Source of the DNA: JAVVEW01 sp032251045
Lineage (GTDB): Bacteria > Pseudomonadota > Gammaproteobacteria > Methylococcales > Methylomonadaceae
DNA length: 27,310 bases
NCBI GenBank assembly: GCA_032251045.1
Contig: JAVVEW010000035.1
Location: forward strand, 1-27,310
Direction of reading: 5' to 3'
Shown: positions 1 through 8,447 of the stretch, piece after piece
How the letters are laid out: the number at the start of each line of letters is the position of its first letter
How positions within the stretch are numbered: the first letter of the stretch is position 1
Notes under the pieces: model-generated
Told to the model about the DNA's origin: nothing
Database searches by the model: none
Seen by the model: the letters and a program-made list of their open reading frames with translations, nothing else
Position numbers and translations under genes: made by a program

Positions 1-286
1 CTTTCGAGGCGTTGTAGAAAATGCGCTGTAAATAGTCGTATTCGCGGTCGTATTGGATGTCGATCAGGATGATTTGCTGGCGGCTGTTGCGTACTTTCAA
101 ATCAACCCGGCTGAATTTGTCGCTGGCGGTGTCCGGGTTGCTTTCGCTTTCAAGCACTTCAAGTATGGTGATGTCTTGTTTCAGCAATTCGGTGAGAAAG
201 CCTTCTAATATGCCGAAGTTGGCTTTGCTACGCAGCAGGCGTTTAATCGCCCAGTCGAAGGTGACCAGTTTGCGCGAGTGGCTCAT
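1..286 (-). CDS. Rpn-family / PD-(D/E)XK nuclease family transposase-like protein (N-terminal part, cut by window edge)
   Basis: This reading frame begins with ATG at 286 and runs leftward off the window, so only the first 95 residues are visible. It opens with a lysine/arginine-rich segment (FDWAIKRLLRSK) followed by EGFLTELLKQDI. A hydrophobic strand with an acidic residue (SRVDLKV) comes next, then QIILIDIQYD, ending near REYDYLQRIFYNASK. This layout, with D on one strand, an I-D-I-Q strand and then an R/Y-rich helix, is typical of the PDDEXK_2/Rpn family of recombination-promoting nucleases. The ubiA stop lies 13 nt upstream, and the AGGAG motif next to that stop codon is a plausible ribosome binding site about 10 nt from the ATG. 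The gene is therefore probably read through from ubiA. Whether the C-terminal half is intact cannot be seen. Confidence 0.75.
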   Translation of the reverse strand, partial: MSHSRKLVTFDWAIKRLLRSKANFGILEGFLTELLKQDITILEVLESESNPDTASDKFSRVDLKVRNSRQQIILIDIQYDREYDYLQRIFYNASK

Positions 287-299
287 GGTGTATCGGCTC

Positions 300-1154
300 C
301 TAGGCTAACGCCAGCATGATGCCGATCAGAATCGCCAGCCCGACCCAATGATTGTGTTTGAATGCCTGAAAGCACAAGCTGGGCTTTTGATCTTTGATTA
401 AATACTGGTGATAGCCAAACAGCCCAGCTGCCACCACAAGGCCGAGCCAATAGGCAACGCCCAGTGCGGCCATGTTTCCTGCAACGATCAACAGGCCCAG
501 CATGACCGCTTGCAGAATGCCAACCATCAGCCGTACTTGGCGGCCAAACAAGATCGCAGTGGATTTAACGCCGATTTTAATATCGTCGGCCTTGTCAGCC
601 AGCGCATACAAGGTGTCATAAATCAACGCCCATAAAATGACCGCTAGATACACCACCCAAGCCAAGGGGGGCAGGTTGTTGGTCTGGGCGGCAAAAGCCA
701 TGGGCACCGCCCAGCCAAAGGCCATGCCTAAAAATGCCTGTGGCAAATGTGTTTTGCGCTTCATCAGCGGATAGCAGGCCGCTAGAGCGGCGCCGACAAA
801 AGATAACGCCACGGTGAAGGGGTTCAGCAATAATACCAGTGCGAAGGCCAGCAAGGCCAAGCCAATAAAGACGGCTACCGCTTCCCGTGGGTGGATCAGC
901 CCTTGCGCCAGCGGCCGGTTTTGGGTGCGTTTGACGTGACCATCGATATGACGATCAAAATAATCATTAATGGCGCAGCCGGCGGCGCGCATCAAAACTA
1001 CGCCGGCGACAAAAACGCCAAGGATTTTGCCATCCGGCACGCCGTTGGCCGCCAGCCACAAGGCCCACAAGGTGGGCCACAGCAGCAGGTATATGCCCAC
1101 CGGTTTGTCAAAGCGGGTGAGGTGCAGATAGGCGTGTAGTTTTTTTTGCATCAT
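300..1154 (-). CDS. ubiA: 4-hydroxybenzoate octaprenyltransferase
   Basis: UbiA is an integral membrane enzyme that attaches the polyprenyl chain to 4-hydroxybenzoate in ubiquinone synthesis. The 284-residue length is normal. Both diphosphate/Mg2+-binding aspartate motifs are present: NDYFDRHID at residues 63-71, and YDTLYALADKADDIKIG at about 179-195, followed by the conserved KSTA. Hydrophobic segments fill the rest, as expected for a protein of about nine helices. The ATG at 1154 overlaps the TGA of the upstream antiporter gene (ATGA, 1151-1154), so translation is probably coupled. A second in-frame ATG follows immediately and could also be used. No ubiC (chorismate lyase), the usual partner in enterics, is adjacent. 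Confidence 0.95.
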   Translation of the reverse strand: MMQKKLHAYLHLTRFDKPVGIYLLLWPTLWALWLAANGVPDGKILGVFVAGVVLMRAAGCAINDYFDRHIDGHVKRTQNRPLAQGLIHPREAVAVFIGLALLAFALVLLLNPFTVALSFVGAALAACYPLMKRKTHLPQAFLGMAFGWAVPMAFAAQTNNLPPLAWVVYLAVILWALIYDTLYALADKADDIKIGVKSTAILFGRQVRLMVGILQAVMLGLLIVAGNMAALGVAYWLGLVVAAGLFGYHQYLIKDQKPSLCFQAFKHNHWVGLAILIGIMLALA

Positions 1155-3250
1155 GGGTTACGAGTTTCCTGACTTAATTCATTACGCAGCATGATGTACA
1201 GTTTTTGGGTAATGATTTCGCTTTTATGCAGTCGGTCGAGAATTTCCAGTTGTTGAACTTGCATCAGGTTTTGTGCCGATAACACATTGAAGCGATCCAG
1301 CAAAGCATAATTATCTTCGACCAATTGATCCAGATTGAGCCGGGTTTTATCGATTAAACGCTGATACAGATTCCGCGTTTCGGCGATGGCTTGATGATCG
1401 TTGAAAATCTCGATCAATGATGAGTCGGGCAGGGTATCCAGGCGCTCGATAACCAGTTCCAGTAATTTTAATTCTGTGCGGTAGTAAATATATAAGTCCT
1501 GAGGATCCAGCGCCGGGCTGCGCCATAAAAAGATCTGTTTCAGCCGGTTGATCAGGCTTTCAAAAACATCCAGCGGAAATTTTTCATCGATCGCGTTGAC
1601 TTGTTGATGACCTCGCTCGGCCCGTTCGATCTGAATATCCAGCAAATTGAGGATTTTTTTATAAATTTTTTCGTTAATTTCGCCGCGCTGATAAATCTCC
1701 TTTAGCTCGGCGCGTTCCAGGCCCAGCACATAAACGACCAGCAGATTTTTCATTAAATGCGCAACATCCAGATCGCCAACATGTTTTTTGAAATCCTTAC
1801 TGATAGCTTGATAAAGGTTAGTATAGGTGGCTTTCAGTGTTTGATATTGTTCTGTACTGATTTTGTCGGCGCTGTTCAATTTTTCCAAGGTTTCCAGCAG
1901 TTGATCGTAAATCAGGCCTTTACTGCGGTAATAACCGATTTGCTCATAGTCGGTCAAAGCGTCGATTTTTAACCGGTTCATCACTTTACCAATCGTGGTT
2001 GCTTTGACCAATAAGGTGAAATAAATACAGCCAATGGTAATGGCGGTGACAAAATCCTTAACTGAAAAGTCGTGCGACCAGTTAGGTAGCGTGGCATCGT
2101 CAGGAATCAGCAGTACCATGATCACAGCCAGGGAACCGCGCAGGCTGCCCCAGGATAACAAGTGCATCCATGAAGCGGGAATGGGTTCTTCAATCCGGGT
2201 CCAGTTAAACAGCCCCAATATCGGATAAATCGATAAGGCTCTGGCAATGACGACGGTGATAATCGCCAGTACGATGGGTAGAATCGCGACATGCACATCG
2301 ATGGATTGTTCAACGAACAACAAGCCCATCAGGATGAACACCAGCGAGTTGGTGACAAAGCCAAAATATCCCCAGAAACGCTCCATGTAGTCTTCAACAT
2401 CATGGGACATTTTGTAGCGGCCAAAATTGCCGATCACAATGGCGGCCACCATGGTGGCGATAATCGATGAAAAGCGCAAATGAATGCCGCCAATGATAAT
2501 GTGTTCGGAAATAACTTCGGTGAGAATAAAGGTTAAATGCGCGACCAAAAGTGTCAGAGTAATTTCCAGATGTTCATAACCGCGCACCCATTCGATGAGC
2601 TTGGCGAATAAAAAGCCCATCAGTAAGCCAAACAAAATGCCGCCGAACAACATCATGAAAAAATTCAGCACACCTAGGCCGATGGAGCTGGTGCCAGCGT
2701 AACCGTGGGTGATAATTTCCAGAAACACTAAAAACAGCGCAAACGCGGTACCGTCGTTGAGCAGACTCTCGCCCTCGAAAATCAAGGTTAACCGTTTAGG
2801 TGCGCCATAATCTTTGAACAAGGCTAAAACAGCCACAGGGTCGGTGGCGGAAATGATTGCGCCAAACAATAGCGTGACCGGTATGGGCACCGGGAAGTTA
2901 ATCCAGGCAAACACATAATGCAAACACATGCCGATAAAGACCGTTGAAATCAGCAAACCAAAAATCGCCATTAGACTGATGGTTCGGTAATTACTGATCA
3001 TTTCGTTGATTTTGATGTTGTAAGCCGATTCAAAAATGAGAATGGGCAAAAACACAAAAAACAACAGCTCCGGCGTCAATTTGAAACTGCTGATAAAAGA
3101 AAAAAATGGCACTTCGGTCAGCGGTACCAGCAGCGAACCGGCAATGACCAACAGTACGGTATAGGGCAGACGTAGTTTTTTCGCCAGCATGAACACCACC
3201 AGCGAGATCATCATCAAGAAGAATAAGGACAGAAATATATCGAGATTCAT
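1151..3250 (-). CDS. Na+/H+ antiporter, CPA1/NhaP type, with long cytosolic tail
   Basis: This 699-residue protein has a multi-helix membrane half (about residues 1-415) and a soluble, helical, charged C-terminal half (about 430-699). Hallmarks of the CPA1 sodium/proton exchanger family are ATDPVAV at 135-141, whose aspartate is the ion-binding residue in the family, and FEGESLLNDG at 158-167. It should sit in the inner membrane and exchange Na+ (or K+) for protons in pH and salt homeostasis. The tail is rich in leucine heptads (for example LLETLEKLNSADK), suggesting a regulatory or dimerising region. The gene overlaps ubiA by 4 nt. A promoter candidate lies at 3342-3370. Ion specificity cannot be read from sequence. 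The ATG at 3250 has only a weak ribosome-binding site. Confidence 0.9.
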   Translation of the reverse strand: MNLDIFLSLFFLMMISLVVFMLAKKLRLPYTVLLVIAGSLLVPLTEVPFFSFISSFKLTPELLFFVFLPILIFESAYNIKINEMISNYRTISLMAIFGLLISTVFIGMCLHYVFAWINFPVPIPVTLLFGAIISATDPVAVLALFKDYGAPKRLTLIFEGESLLNDGTAFALFLVFLEIITHGYAGTSSIGLGVLNFFMMLFGGILFGLLMGFLFAKLIEWVRGYEHLEITLTLLVAHLTFILTEVISEHIIIGGIHLRFSSIIATMVAAIVIGNFGRYKMSHDVEDYMERFWGYFGFVTNSLVFILMGLLFVEQSIDVHVAILPIVLAIITVVIARALSIYPILGLFNWTRIEEPIPASWMHLLSWGSLRGSLAVIMVLLIPDDATLPNWSHDFSVKDFVTAITIGCIYFTLLVKATTIGKVMNRLKIDALTDYEQIGYYRSKGLIYDQLLETLEKLNSADKISTEQYQTLKATYTNLYQAISKDFKKHVGDLDVAHLMKNLLVVYVLGLERAELKEIYQRGEINEKIYKKILNLLDIQIERAERGHQQVNAIDEKFPLDVFESLINRLKQIFLWRSPALDPQDLYIYYRTELKLLELVIERLDTLPDSSLIEIFNDHQAIAETRNLYQRLIDKTRLNLDQLVEDNYALLDRFNVLSAQNLMQVQQLEILDRLHKSEIITQKLYIMLRNELSQETRNP

Positions 3251-3341
3251 AAGCTGTTTGCCTGTTGAGCGTGTTTGAGTCGCACGTTGACCGGGCCTGA
3301 TAGCGGCGTGGCTCAGTGGGAAAGTTTGTTAAGTGATGCGT

Positions 3342-3370
3342 ATTTTACCTGAATGCACAACACAAGGTAA
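3342..3370 (-). promoter_or_regulatory. Candidate sigma70 promoter for antiporter-ubiA
   Basis: Read on the minus strand: TTACCT (3370-3365), a 17-nt spacer, then TAAAAT (3347-3342). The -10 box is good and the -35 is moderate. It lies about 90 bp upstream of the antiporter ATG and faces that gene. Confidence 0.45.
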
Positions 3371-3456
3371 CGGTTCACGGCTTCTGTTGGACAAGGATGT
3401 TTTACCGTCTTGCCTCTTTTCCAAAGGGAGATTGAGGGAGCTTCATGTATAAACAG

Positions 3457-4017
3457 TTAGCGGGGCGCATGTTCCTGGCAGATTTTTTTACTATCCGCAT
3501 CGCTTAACGGTTCCAGGGTCAGGCCACATTGATGCTGACTCTCGCCTTCGATAAAGTGCCGACAGCTTCGGCAAAGGCCGAAACTTTGATTCTTATGGGC
3601 TTTTTGCAACACACGCAACACTTCGGCAAAAGCTGATGCGGACAGCTGGTGGTGTTGCTGGGGCAGCATTCGGCTGGCCTCCTGAAACAGGCTTTCGGCT
3701 GATGCCTGGCGAGCAACCTCCCGGCCTGCTTCGGTCAGGCTTAAATGTACAATGCGTCTGTCGTGCAAGTCGGGCGTTTTGCATACATAGCCCTTTTTCT
3801 GCAACAGCAGCAGTGTTTGCGAGACCGTGCCTTTGGTGATACCCAAATAGGAGGCCACCGCCGCAGGTGTGTCGCTGAAACGATTGCATTGGGCCAGATA
3901 TTCCATGACCTGCAAATGTACGGCCTGAAGCCCTAGGTGGGCGCAGTTACGCCGTTGTTCCGAGCGCAACAGTGCCATGATGCGCTCTAATGAGCTGAAA
4001 AGAGCAGAATACGGCAT
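3457..4017 (-). CDS. MarR-family regulator with C-terminal four-cysteine tail
   Basis: This 186-residue DNA-binding protein starts at the ATG at 4017, preceded by AAGGA 8 nt upstream. A longer frame reaching back to 4143 has no such site and would run through the divergent promoter, so the shorter start is preferred. Residues 52-80 form a winged helix-turn-helix (AAVASYLGITKGTVSQTLLLLQKKG), and DLHDRRIVHLSLTEAGRE (about 83-100) is the classic MarR wing. The unusual part is the tail: C149-x2-C152-x-HF, then C164 and C180 (motif CRSCRHF...QCGLTLEPL...ICQEH). This looks like a Zn or Fe-S binding site added to a MarR core. It is divergent from the DUF2024 gene across 159 bp, which suggests it regulates that gene and perhaps itself. 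The ligand is unknown. Confidence 0.85.
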   Translation of the reverse strand: MPYSALFSSLERIMALLRSEQRRNCAHLGLQAVHLQVMEYLAQCNRFSDTPAAVASYLGITKGTVSQTLLLLQKKGYVCKTPDLHDRRIVHLSLTEAGREVARQASAESLFQEASRMLPQQHHQLSASAFAEVLRVLQKAHKNQSFGLCRSCRHFIEGESQHQCGLTLEPLSDADSKKICQEHAPR

Positions 4018-4104
4018 GACTTGATTCCTTGGCGTCAGCGACGCGTTCTTGTTGGCAATGTTCTGATGTCGATGAGGTGTGCAGAGCATGCTGAATGATA
4101 GGTT

Positions 4105-4133
4105 TTGAATCGATACTAAATTACTTTTACAAT
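4105..4133 (+). promoter_or_regulatory. Strong sigma70 promoter for the DUF2024 gene
   Basis: TTGAAT (4105-4110), 17-nt spacer, TACAAT (4128-4133). The ATG of the DUF2024 gene lies 44 bp downstream of the -10 box. A loose dyad (ACTA at 4115-4118, TAGT at 4136-4139) overlaps the spacer and -10 and could be an operator for the divergent MarR protein, but it is short. Confidence 0.65.
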
Positions 4134-4176
4134 GATAGTCCATTCTTTTTGCTTAAACCATATCAAGGAGATTGCC

Positions 4177-4440
4177 ATGTCAGTCGCTCATGTCTACGAC
4201 ACCTATGCCAAGACCCAAAAAGGTAAAACCTTGCATTTTGATGTTGTCCTCGATCAGAAAGACCCGGATTTGGCATTGCGCCATGCCCGGGAATGGTTGG
4301 CCAGTATTGGCGAGGCGGACGCGGAGGTTGACCTTAGAACCTGTATGTTTTGCCATAGCGCCGAAGCACCACCAGACTTGCGTCAGGAAATCGACCGTAA
4401 GGGTTATGGCATTATAAAAATGGAAGGGTGTCCGCGTTAA
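4177..4440 (+). CDS. DUF2024 family protein
   Basis: A complete 87-residue cytosolic protein, starting at the ATG at 4177 with AAGGAG six nt upstream. The opening (HVYDTYAKTQKGKTLHFDV), the middle (REWLASIGE) and the end (GYGIIKMEGC) match the DUF2024 family, known to me from a small Nitrosomonas europaea structural-genomics protein. Its biochemical function is not established. Conserved C56-x2-C59-H60 (CMFCHS) and C85 near the C-terminus make a plausible metal-binding or redox site. The divergent neighbour is a MarR regulator that also has a cysteine cluster. The 3' end runs 4 bp past the stop of the convergent DUF748 gene. Family assignment is firm; role unknown. Confidence 0.85.
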   Translation: MSVAHVYDTYAKTQKGKTLHFDVVLDQKDPDLALRHAREWLASIGEADAEVDLRTCMFCHSAEAPPDLRQEIDRKGYGIIKMEGCPR

Positions 4441-7400
4441 CGGCTGCGCAATGACAGGTGGCTATCCAGTCCTAAGGCATCATCTTGCGTACTGACTTCG
4501 GTGGCCAGCAAGAAAATCCGTTCAGGAGGTACCTTGTGTTGTTCGGTCAGATAGCGGGCAATGCTGCCGGCGCGGCGGCTGGCAAGCTGGGCCAGCCGCT
4601 GCTCGTCCACGGCCAGGGTGGCCAGCAGTTTTTCCCTGGCAATGGTAAAAAAATCACCCTCGCCATGGGTCAGTTGTGGCTTGCCCAGCCATGAATACTG
4701 GCCTGATAACGGGAACTGTTCGATAAACAACGCCGCTAATTGCTGCTTTTCCTGTTCGGGCGTTAACGTCAGCTGTTGTGGGGCCGGTTCGCCTTGCGCT
4801 CGGAGCTGCTGACGATAGCGTTTTTCCAGCACATCACGCAGCGCTTGTGTGCGTAAAACCTGCCAATCCCGATCACTGTCCGCATGGCCTTTAATTTCCA
4901 ATTGTAGCGCAGGGCGCGCTAACATCGCCTTGGCCAGACTGCTGAGCTTGGTCATTTCCGGCAAGGTCAAGCTGGCCTGTCCTGGGTCGAAGCTGATCAC
5001 GCTCAAATCATCATCACTGCCAAACAGCGAGGCAATAGCCCGAAATGGCGCCGTCACCACTTTTTCCAGTGTATTGACCAAGGCATCGGCAATAATGCCG
5101 CCCAGGCTGAATTGCGGATCATCCAGACTGCCAGTGACCGGCACTTCCAGCCGAATCTGTCCGGCGCTGTCTTGTAGCAAACTGATCGCAAACTCCAGTG
5201 GTAACGACACGGCCTTGGGGTTGTCGATTTTCTCGCCGAGAGTCAGTTGATCCAGAAACAGCTGGTTTTCTGCTGTCAGCTGGTTATCGGTCAGTGCATA
5301 GCGTAAATCCAGCGCCATCTGGCCTTTTTCGATTTTGTAACCGGCAAACTCGGCCATATACGGCGTGACCAATGGCAATGGCATATTGCGAAAACGCAGT
5401 TCCACCTCGCTGTCGCCGGTGTCGGGTTGATACTGGCCTTTGATGACCACCTCGGCCAGATCGTACACCTTGCCTTGCAGGTTCAGGTTGGCGGTGGCGT
5501 TGCGTGCGGAGCTAAAGGCGTCCAGACGTCCTTCAAGGCCGGTCATGCGCGTGATGAAAGGTAAAATCAGTGAATAATCGGCAAAATCGGATTCCCCCTC
5601 GCTCAGGGTCACTGCGCCGACCTGGTAGTGCCAGGGCGCTGCCGGGGTGGCCGAGGCTGGCACGGCATTCGCCTGGGTTACCCGCAGTTGCTCCAGATTG
5701 GTTTGCCGGTCGGCATCGATCACCAATCGTAAATAAGGGTGATCCAGCTTTACCCGAGCCAGATTGAGCTGTTGCCGGGCAAGGTCAAAATCCAGCTGTT
5801 GAAGGCCTAAATGCCGCCATTGAATCACCGGCTGATGGGCTTTGATATCCTTGATCAGTAAATTATCAATGGCAACATCACCTTGATAGCGCACCTGCAA
5901 GGCCGTGTCCTGGCCGGTGAGCAGCTGCAATTGCCCCTGATTGCTGGCGCGTCCTTGGGCCAGCTCAATGTGCGCGAATGCTTCCAGATAAGGTTGCGCC
6001 AGCCGTAAATCCAGGTTCTGGCTATCAATGGCCAAGGTGGCGTTGAACGGTTGTGGTTGAATCTGCCCGTTGGCTGCTATGTGCCCGTCAGGTGATACGG
6101 TGGCCGATAAGCGCAACGGTAATGCTTCAGACAGCGTTTGGCTGTCAAAGTCGTCAAGTTCCAGGGCGATACCTTGCAATTGCAAGGGTGGTTTGTCTGG
6201 CTGCCCCAGATCCTGATAACTGACCTGGTACTGTTCCAGCTTCAGGTGATCCAGGGTGATATGCCAGGGTTCCGTTGCCGGAGCGTCGGGTGTGGCTGGG
6301 GTTTCGGCGGTGTCGGTTGCACCTGGTGTTTCCAGATGAAGACGGTCAGGCACAAGGTCAGGATCTAAACCGGCGACACTGTTGCCGGCAGTAGCAGGCC
6401 CAGCGTCCGTTTCGGTGACTGATGCTGAATTTAAGCCATTCCAATGCCCCGTGCTGTCTTGAGTCAATGTCAGCCGACTGTCCTGGCTGTGTAGCCGACC
6501 TATGCCTAAGCGTCGCTGCTGGCTATCAACGGTGACATTCTCAATCGCCAACCGGCCCAGCTTCAGCCATGAGGGTTCAGTCGGTGCGCCCAGTTTCAGG
6601 TCGGATAGCGCTAAACACGCCTGTTGCAGTTGCAGTGCAGGGGCGGTGTCGGTGAAGGTCACGGAGACGGGTAGGGTGGCGCTTAAGTCGCCCAGTGCGG
6701 CGTGCAGCGGTAACGCGGGCAGCGTCATCTGTGCGCCTTGCAGTTGGATGGCTACGTCAGCGCTGTGCAACGGCCCTGAATCGGGTTGCCAATCCAGCTT
6801 CATGGGTGCGGTTATGCGCAGTTTTTCAAAACTGGCCTGATAATCCGGGTGCTTAAGCTCCAGCGCGGCAATCATCACCTTTAGCGGTTCGGCGGCAATG
6901 CGCCAGCCTGTCTTCAGCTGCTGCGCCTGGCCTGATAGCGATGCGCTGAAGGTTGCACTGAGCGCGCCGATTTCGGCGCTGGCCAGATTGAGATGCTCAA
7001 GGTGGGTTTCGGCCTGATGTACGGTGAGCCTGGATTCACTGCCCTGATAGCTCAATTGCAGGTGTTGCGTGAGCTGGCCGCTGTGCAGCTTGACCGGGAT
7101 AAGTGAGCCGGGCAATAACGTTGCAAGCCGAGCCAGATCAAGGCCGGACAGATCCAGTGATAGCTCGGCTTGCAACGGCGCCAAGGTTAAATGACCGCTG
7201 GCGGTCAGTTGCAAATCGGGTGGGCCGTGCATTTCCAGCGACCACGACGCCGGTGTCGATGCGGTGCTGCTTAAGTCATGGAGCCGGGCGTAAGTCACTG
7301 TTAAAGCTACCGGCGCTTGGCCTTTGGCCTGATAATGCAGTTCAGCATCGGTTATGGCCAGCCGTGTCAGCGCAAACGCGGACGTACTGCGCTCAGGGTC

Positions 7401-7805
7401 ATCATCGTCAGCGGCAGGTTCCGGGAGTAAATCGGCAACATTGAGTCGGCCCTCGGCGTCCTGGCGTATGGCGAGCATGGGCTGTTCCAGGGTCAGCGCC
7501 TCGACCACCCACTGCCCCTGCCGCAGGCTGTCCCAAACGCCAAGGTCAAGATGCAGTGTGGCAAAACTGAACAGTGTCTGGTCTTGTCCGTCCTGTAACG
7601 AAAAACCTTCAATGTTCAGTGTTAATGTGAACGGGTTGAAATCAATGTTCGCCACATGCCCTGGGCGCTGTAAATAACGCTGGCTGAGCGCGGGCCAGTT
7701 TTTGGCAAGCCCGTAAGGGGCTAACCAAAAGCCGACCAAGGCATAGCCTAGTATCAAGCCAGCGCCGACCAGCGCCAGCATCAGCGTGCGTCGTCGAAAA
7801 TTCAA
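4437..7805 (-). CDS. DUF748 AsmA-like giant periplasmic protein with OmpA-like C-terminus
   Basis: A very long frame (about 1122 residues from TTG at 7805). It begins with a basic stretch and one membrane anchor (LMLALVGAGLILGYALVGFWLAP). About 900 residues of beta-rich, low-cysteine sequence follow, with repeated patterns such as FNPFTLTLNIEGFSL, typical of DUF748/AsmA-clan proteins that cross the periplasm and are linked to lipid transport and envelope integrity. Near the end, LEIKGHADSDRD and, after an insertion of roughly 90 residues, LASRRAGSIARYLTEQHKV resemble split parts of an OmpA-like peptidoglycan-binding domain. The start is uncertain. The frame opens at TTG 7901, but residues encoded before 7805 do not look like protein; TTG 7805 has AGGT upstream, and the first ATG (7781) sits inside the anchor. 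A proline/threonine/alanine-rich linker lies near the middle. Confidence 0.8.
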   Translation of the reverse strand: MNFRRRTLMLALVGAGLILGYALVGFWLAPYGLAKNWPALSQRYLQRPGHVANIDFNPFTLTLNIEGFSLQDGQDQTLFSFATLHLDLGVWDSLRQGQWVVEALTLEQPMLAIRQDAEGRLNVADLLPEPAADDDDPERSTSAFALTRLAITDAELHYQAKGQAPVALTVTYARLHDLSSTASTPASWSLEMHGPPDLQLTASGHLTLAPLQAELSLDLSGLDLARLATLLPGSLIPVKLHSGQLTQHLQLSYQGSESRLTVHQAETHLEHLNLASAEIGALSATFSASLSGQAQQLKTGWRIAAEPLKVMIAALELKHPDYQASFEKLRITAPMKLDWQPDSGPLHSADVAIQLQGAQMTLPALPLHAALGDLSATLPVSVTFTDTAPALQLQQACLALSDLKLGAPTEPSWLKLGRLAIENVTVDSQQRRLGIGRLHSQDSRLTLTQDSTGHWNGLNSASVTETDAGPATAGNSVAGLDPDLVPDRLHLETPGATDTAETPATPDAPATEPWHITLDHLKLEQYQVSYQDLGQPDKPPLQLQGIALELDDFDSQTLSEALPLRLSATVSPDGHIAANGQIQPQPFNATLAIDSQNLDLRLAQPYLEAFAHIELAQGRASNQGQLQLLTGQDTALQVRYQGDVAIDNLLIKDIKAHQPVIQWRHLGLQQLDFDLARQQLNLARVKLDHPYLRLVIDADRQTNLEQLRVTQANAVPASATPAAPWHYQVGAVTLSEGESDFADYSLILPFITRMTGLEGRLDAFSSARNATANLNLQGKVYDLAEVVIKGQYQPDTGDSEVELRFRNMPLPLVTPYMAEFAGYKIEKGQMALDLRYALTDNQLTAENQLFLDQLTLGEKIDNPKAVSLPLEFAISLLQDSAGQIRLEVPVTGSLDDPQFSLGGIIADALVNTLEKVVTAPFRAIASLFGSDDDLSVISFDPGQASLTLPEMTKLSSLAKAMLARPALQLEIKGHADSDRDWQVLRTQALRDVLEKRYRQQLRAQGEPAPQQLTLTPEQEKQQLAALFIEQFPLSGQYSWLGKPQLTHGEGDFFTIAREKLLATLAVDEQRLAQLASRRAGSIARYLTEQHKVPPERIFLLATEVSTQDDALGLDSHLSLRSR

Positions 7806-7926
7806 AACGATACCTATCGTGACATGAAGCCGAGGTGGCAGAGAGTCAAGCAAGGGGTGGATACAGAACCTCAGTTTCGGCCAGCCCCTTGTCGGCAGCA
7901 AAGACCGGTAAGGTGTGGTGCGCTGT

Positions 7927-8265
7927 TCAGATAGCGTCGCGTCCGGTTTCGCCGGTGCGGATACGAATCACCTGTTCCAGAGTGGTGACAAAAATTTTGC
8001 CATCACCGATTTTACCGGTGTTGGCGGCGCTGATAATGGCCTCGATTGCCTGGTCGACAACGTCGTCGGGAACGGCGATTTCCAGTTTAATTTTGGGCAA
8101 AAAATCCACCACATATTCAGCACCCCGATACAGTTCGGTATGACCTTTCTGACGACCAAAACCTTTAACTTCGGTCGCGGTAACACCGGCAACACCGATT
8201 TCAGACAGTGACTCGCGAACATCGTCGAGCTTGAAGGGTTTGATAATGGCAGTAATCAATTTCAT
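7927..8265 (-). CDS. glnB: P-II nitrogen regulatory protein
   Basis: P-II proteins are trimeric sensors of ATP/ADP, 2-oxoglutarate and glutamine status. They control glutamine synthetase adenylylation, NtrB or ammonium channels. The predicted 112 residues equal the canonical length. The T-loop is intact (VKGFGRQKGHTELYRGAEYVVDFLPK) with the uridylylated tyrosine at Y51. The C-terminal GKIGDGKIFV and VIRIRTGE signatures for nucleotide and trimer contacts are present. The ATG at 8265 has AAGGA 8 nt upstream; an alternative ATG at 8274 would give MPIMKLI and is less likely. Asp54 and the VDFLPK sequence resemble E. coli GlnB more than GlnK. No amtB or glnA is adjacent, so the GlnB/GlnK distinction is not certain. 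Confidence 0.93.
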   Translation of the reverse strand: MKLITAIIKPFKLDDVRESLSEIGVAGVTATEVKGFGRQKGHTELYRGAEYVVDFLPKIKLEIAVPDDVVDQAIEAIISAANTGKIGDGKIFVTTLEQVIRIRTGETGRDAI

Positions 8266-8348
8266 GATTGGCATCCTTGAGCTAAGGAATGAAAAAAAGT
8301 TGTTGGTTGCGCAGCCTGTGGCCTGGCTGCGTGTTGGCGTGCCGGTGA

Positions 8349-8377
8349 AGCATAATGAAAAACCAGGTGATTGACAA
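8349..8377 (-). promoter_or_regulatory. Sigma70 promoter for the P-II gene
   Basis: On the minus strand: TTGTCA (8377-8372), a 17-nt spacer, TATGCT (8354-8349), about 85 bp upstream of the P-II ATG. The 5' leader contains a 6-bp hairpin GCAGCC/GGCTGC (8311-8330). No convincing sigma54 site was seen in front of the gene. Confidence 0.65.
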
Positions 8378-8447
8378 TGGATGTCAGCGTGCGACAGCCG
8401 TTGTCATTATAGAAGCTCCGGTGCTGAATATGAAACGTCAAAGTAAC

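Noticed and set aside
3304..3340. tRNA-like stretch (GGCGTGGCTCAGTGGG) resembling a D-arm
   Set aside because: No matching T-arm, anticodon stem or acceptor pairing could be found around it; it sits in the antiporter leader.
4018..4143. N-terminal extension of the MarR gene by 42 residues
   Set aside because: It would cross the divergent promoter region, lacks a ribosome-binding site and does not resemble MarR proteins; ATG 4017 has AAGGA at good spacing.
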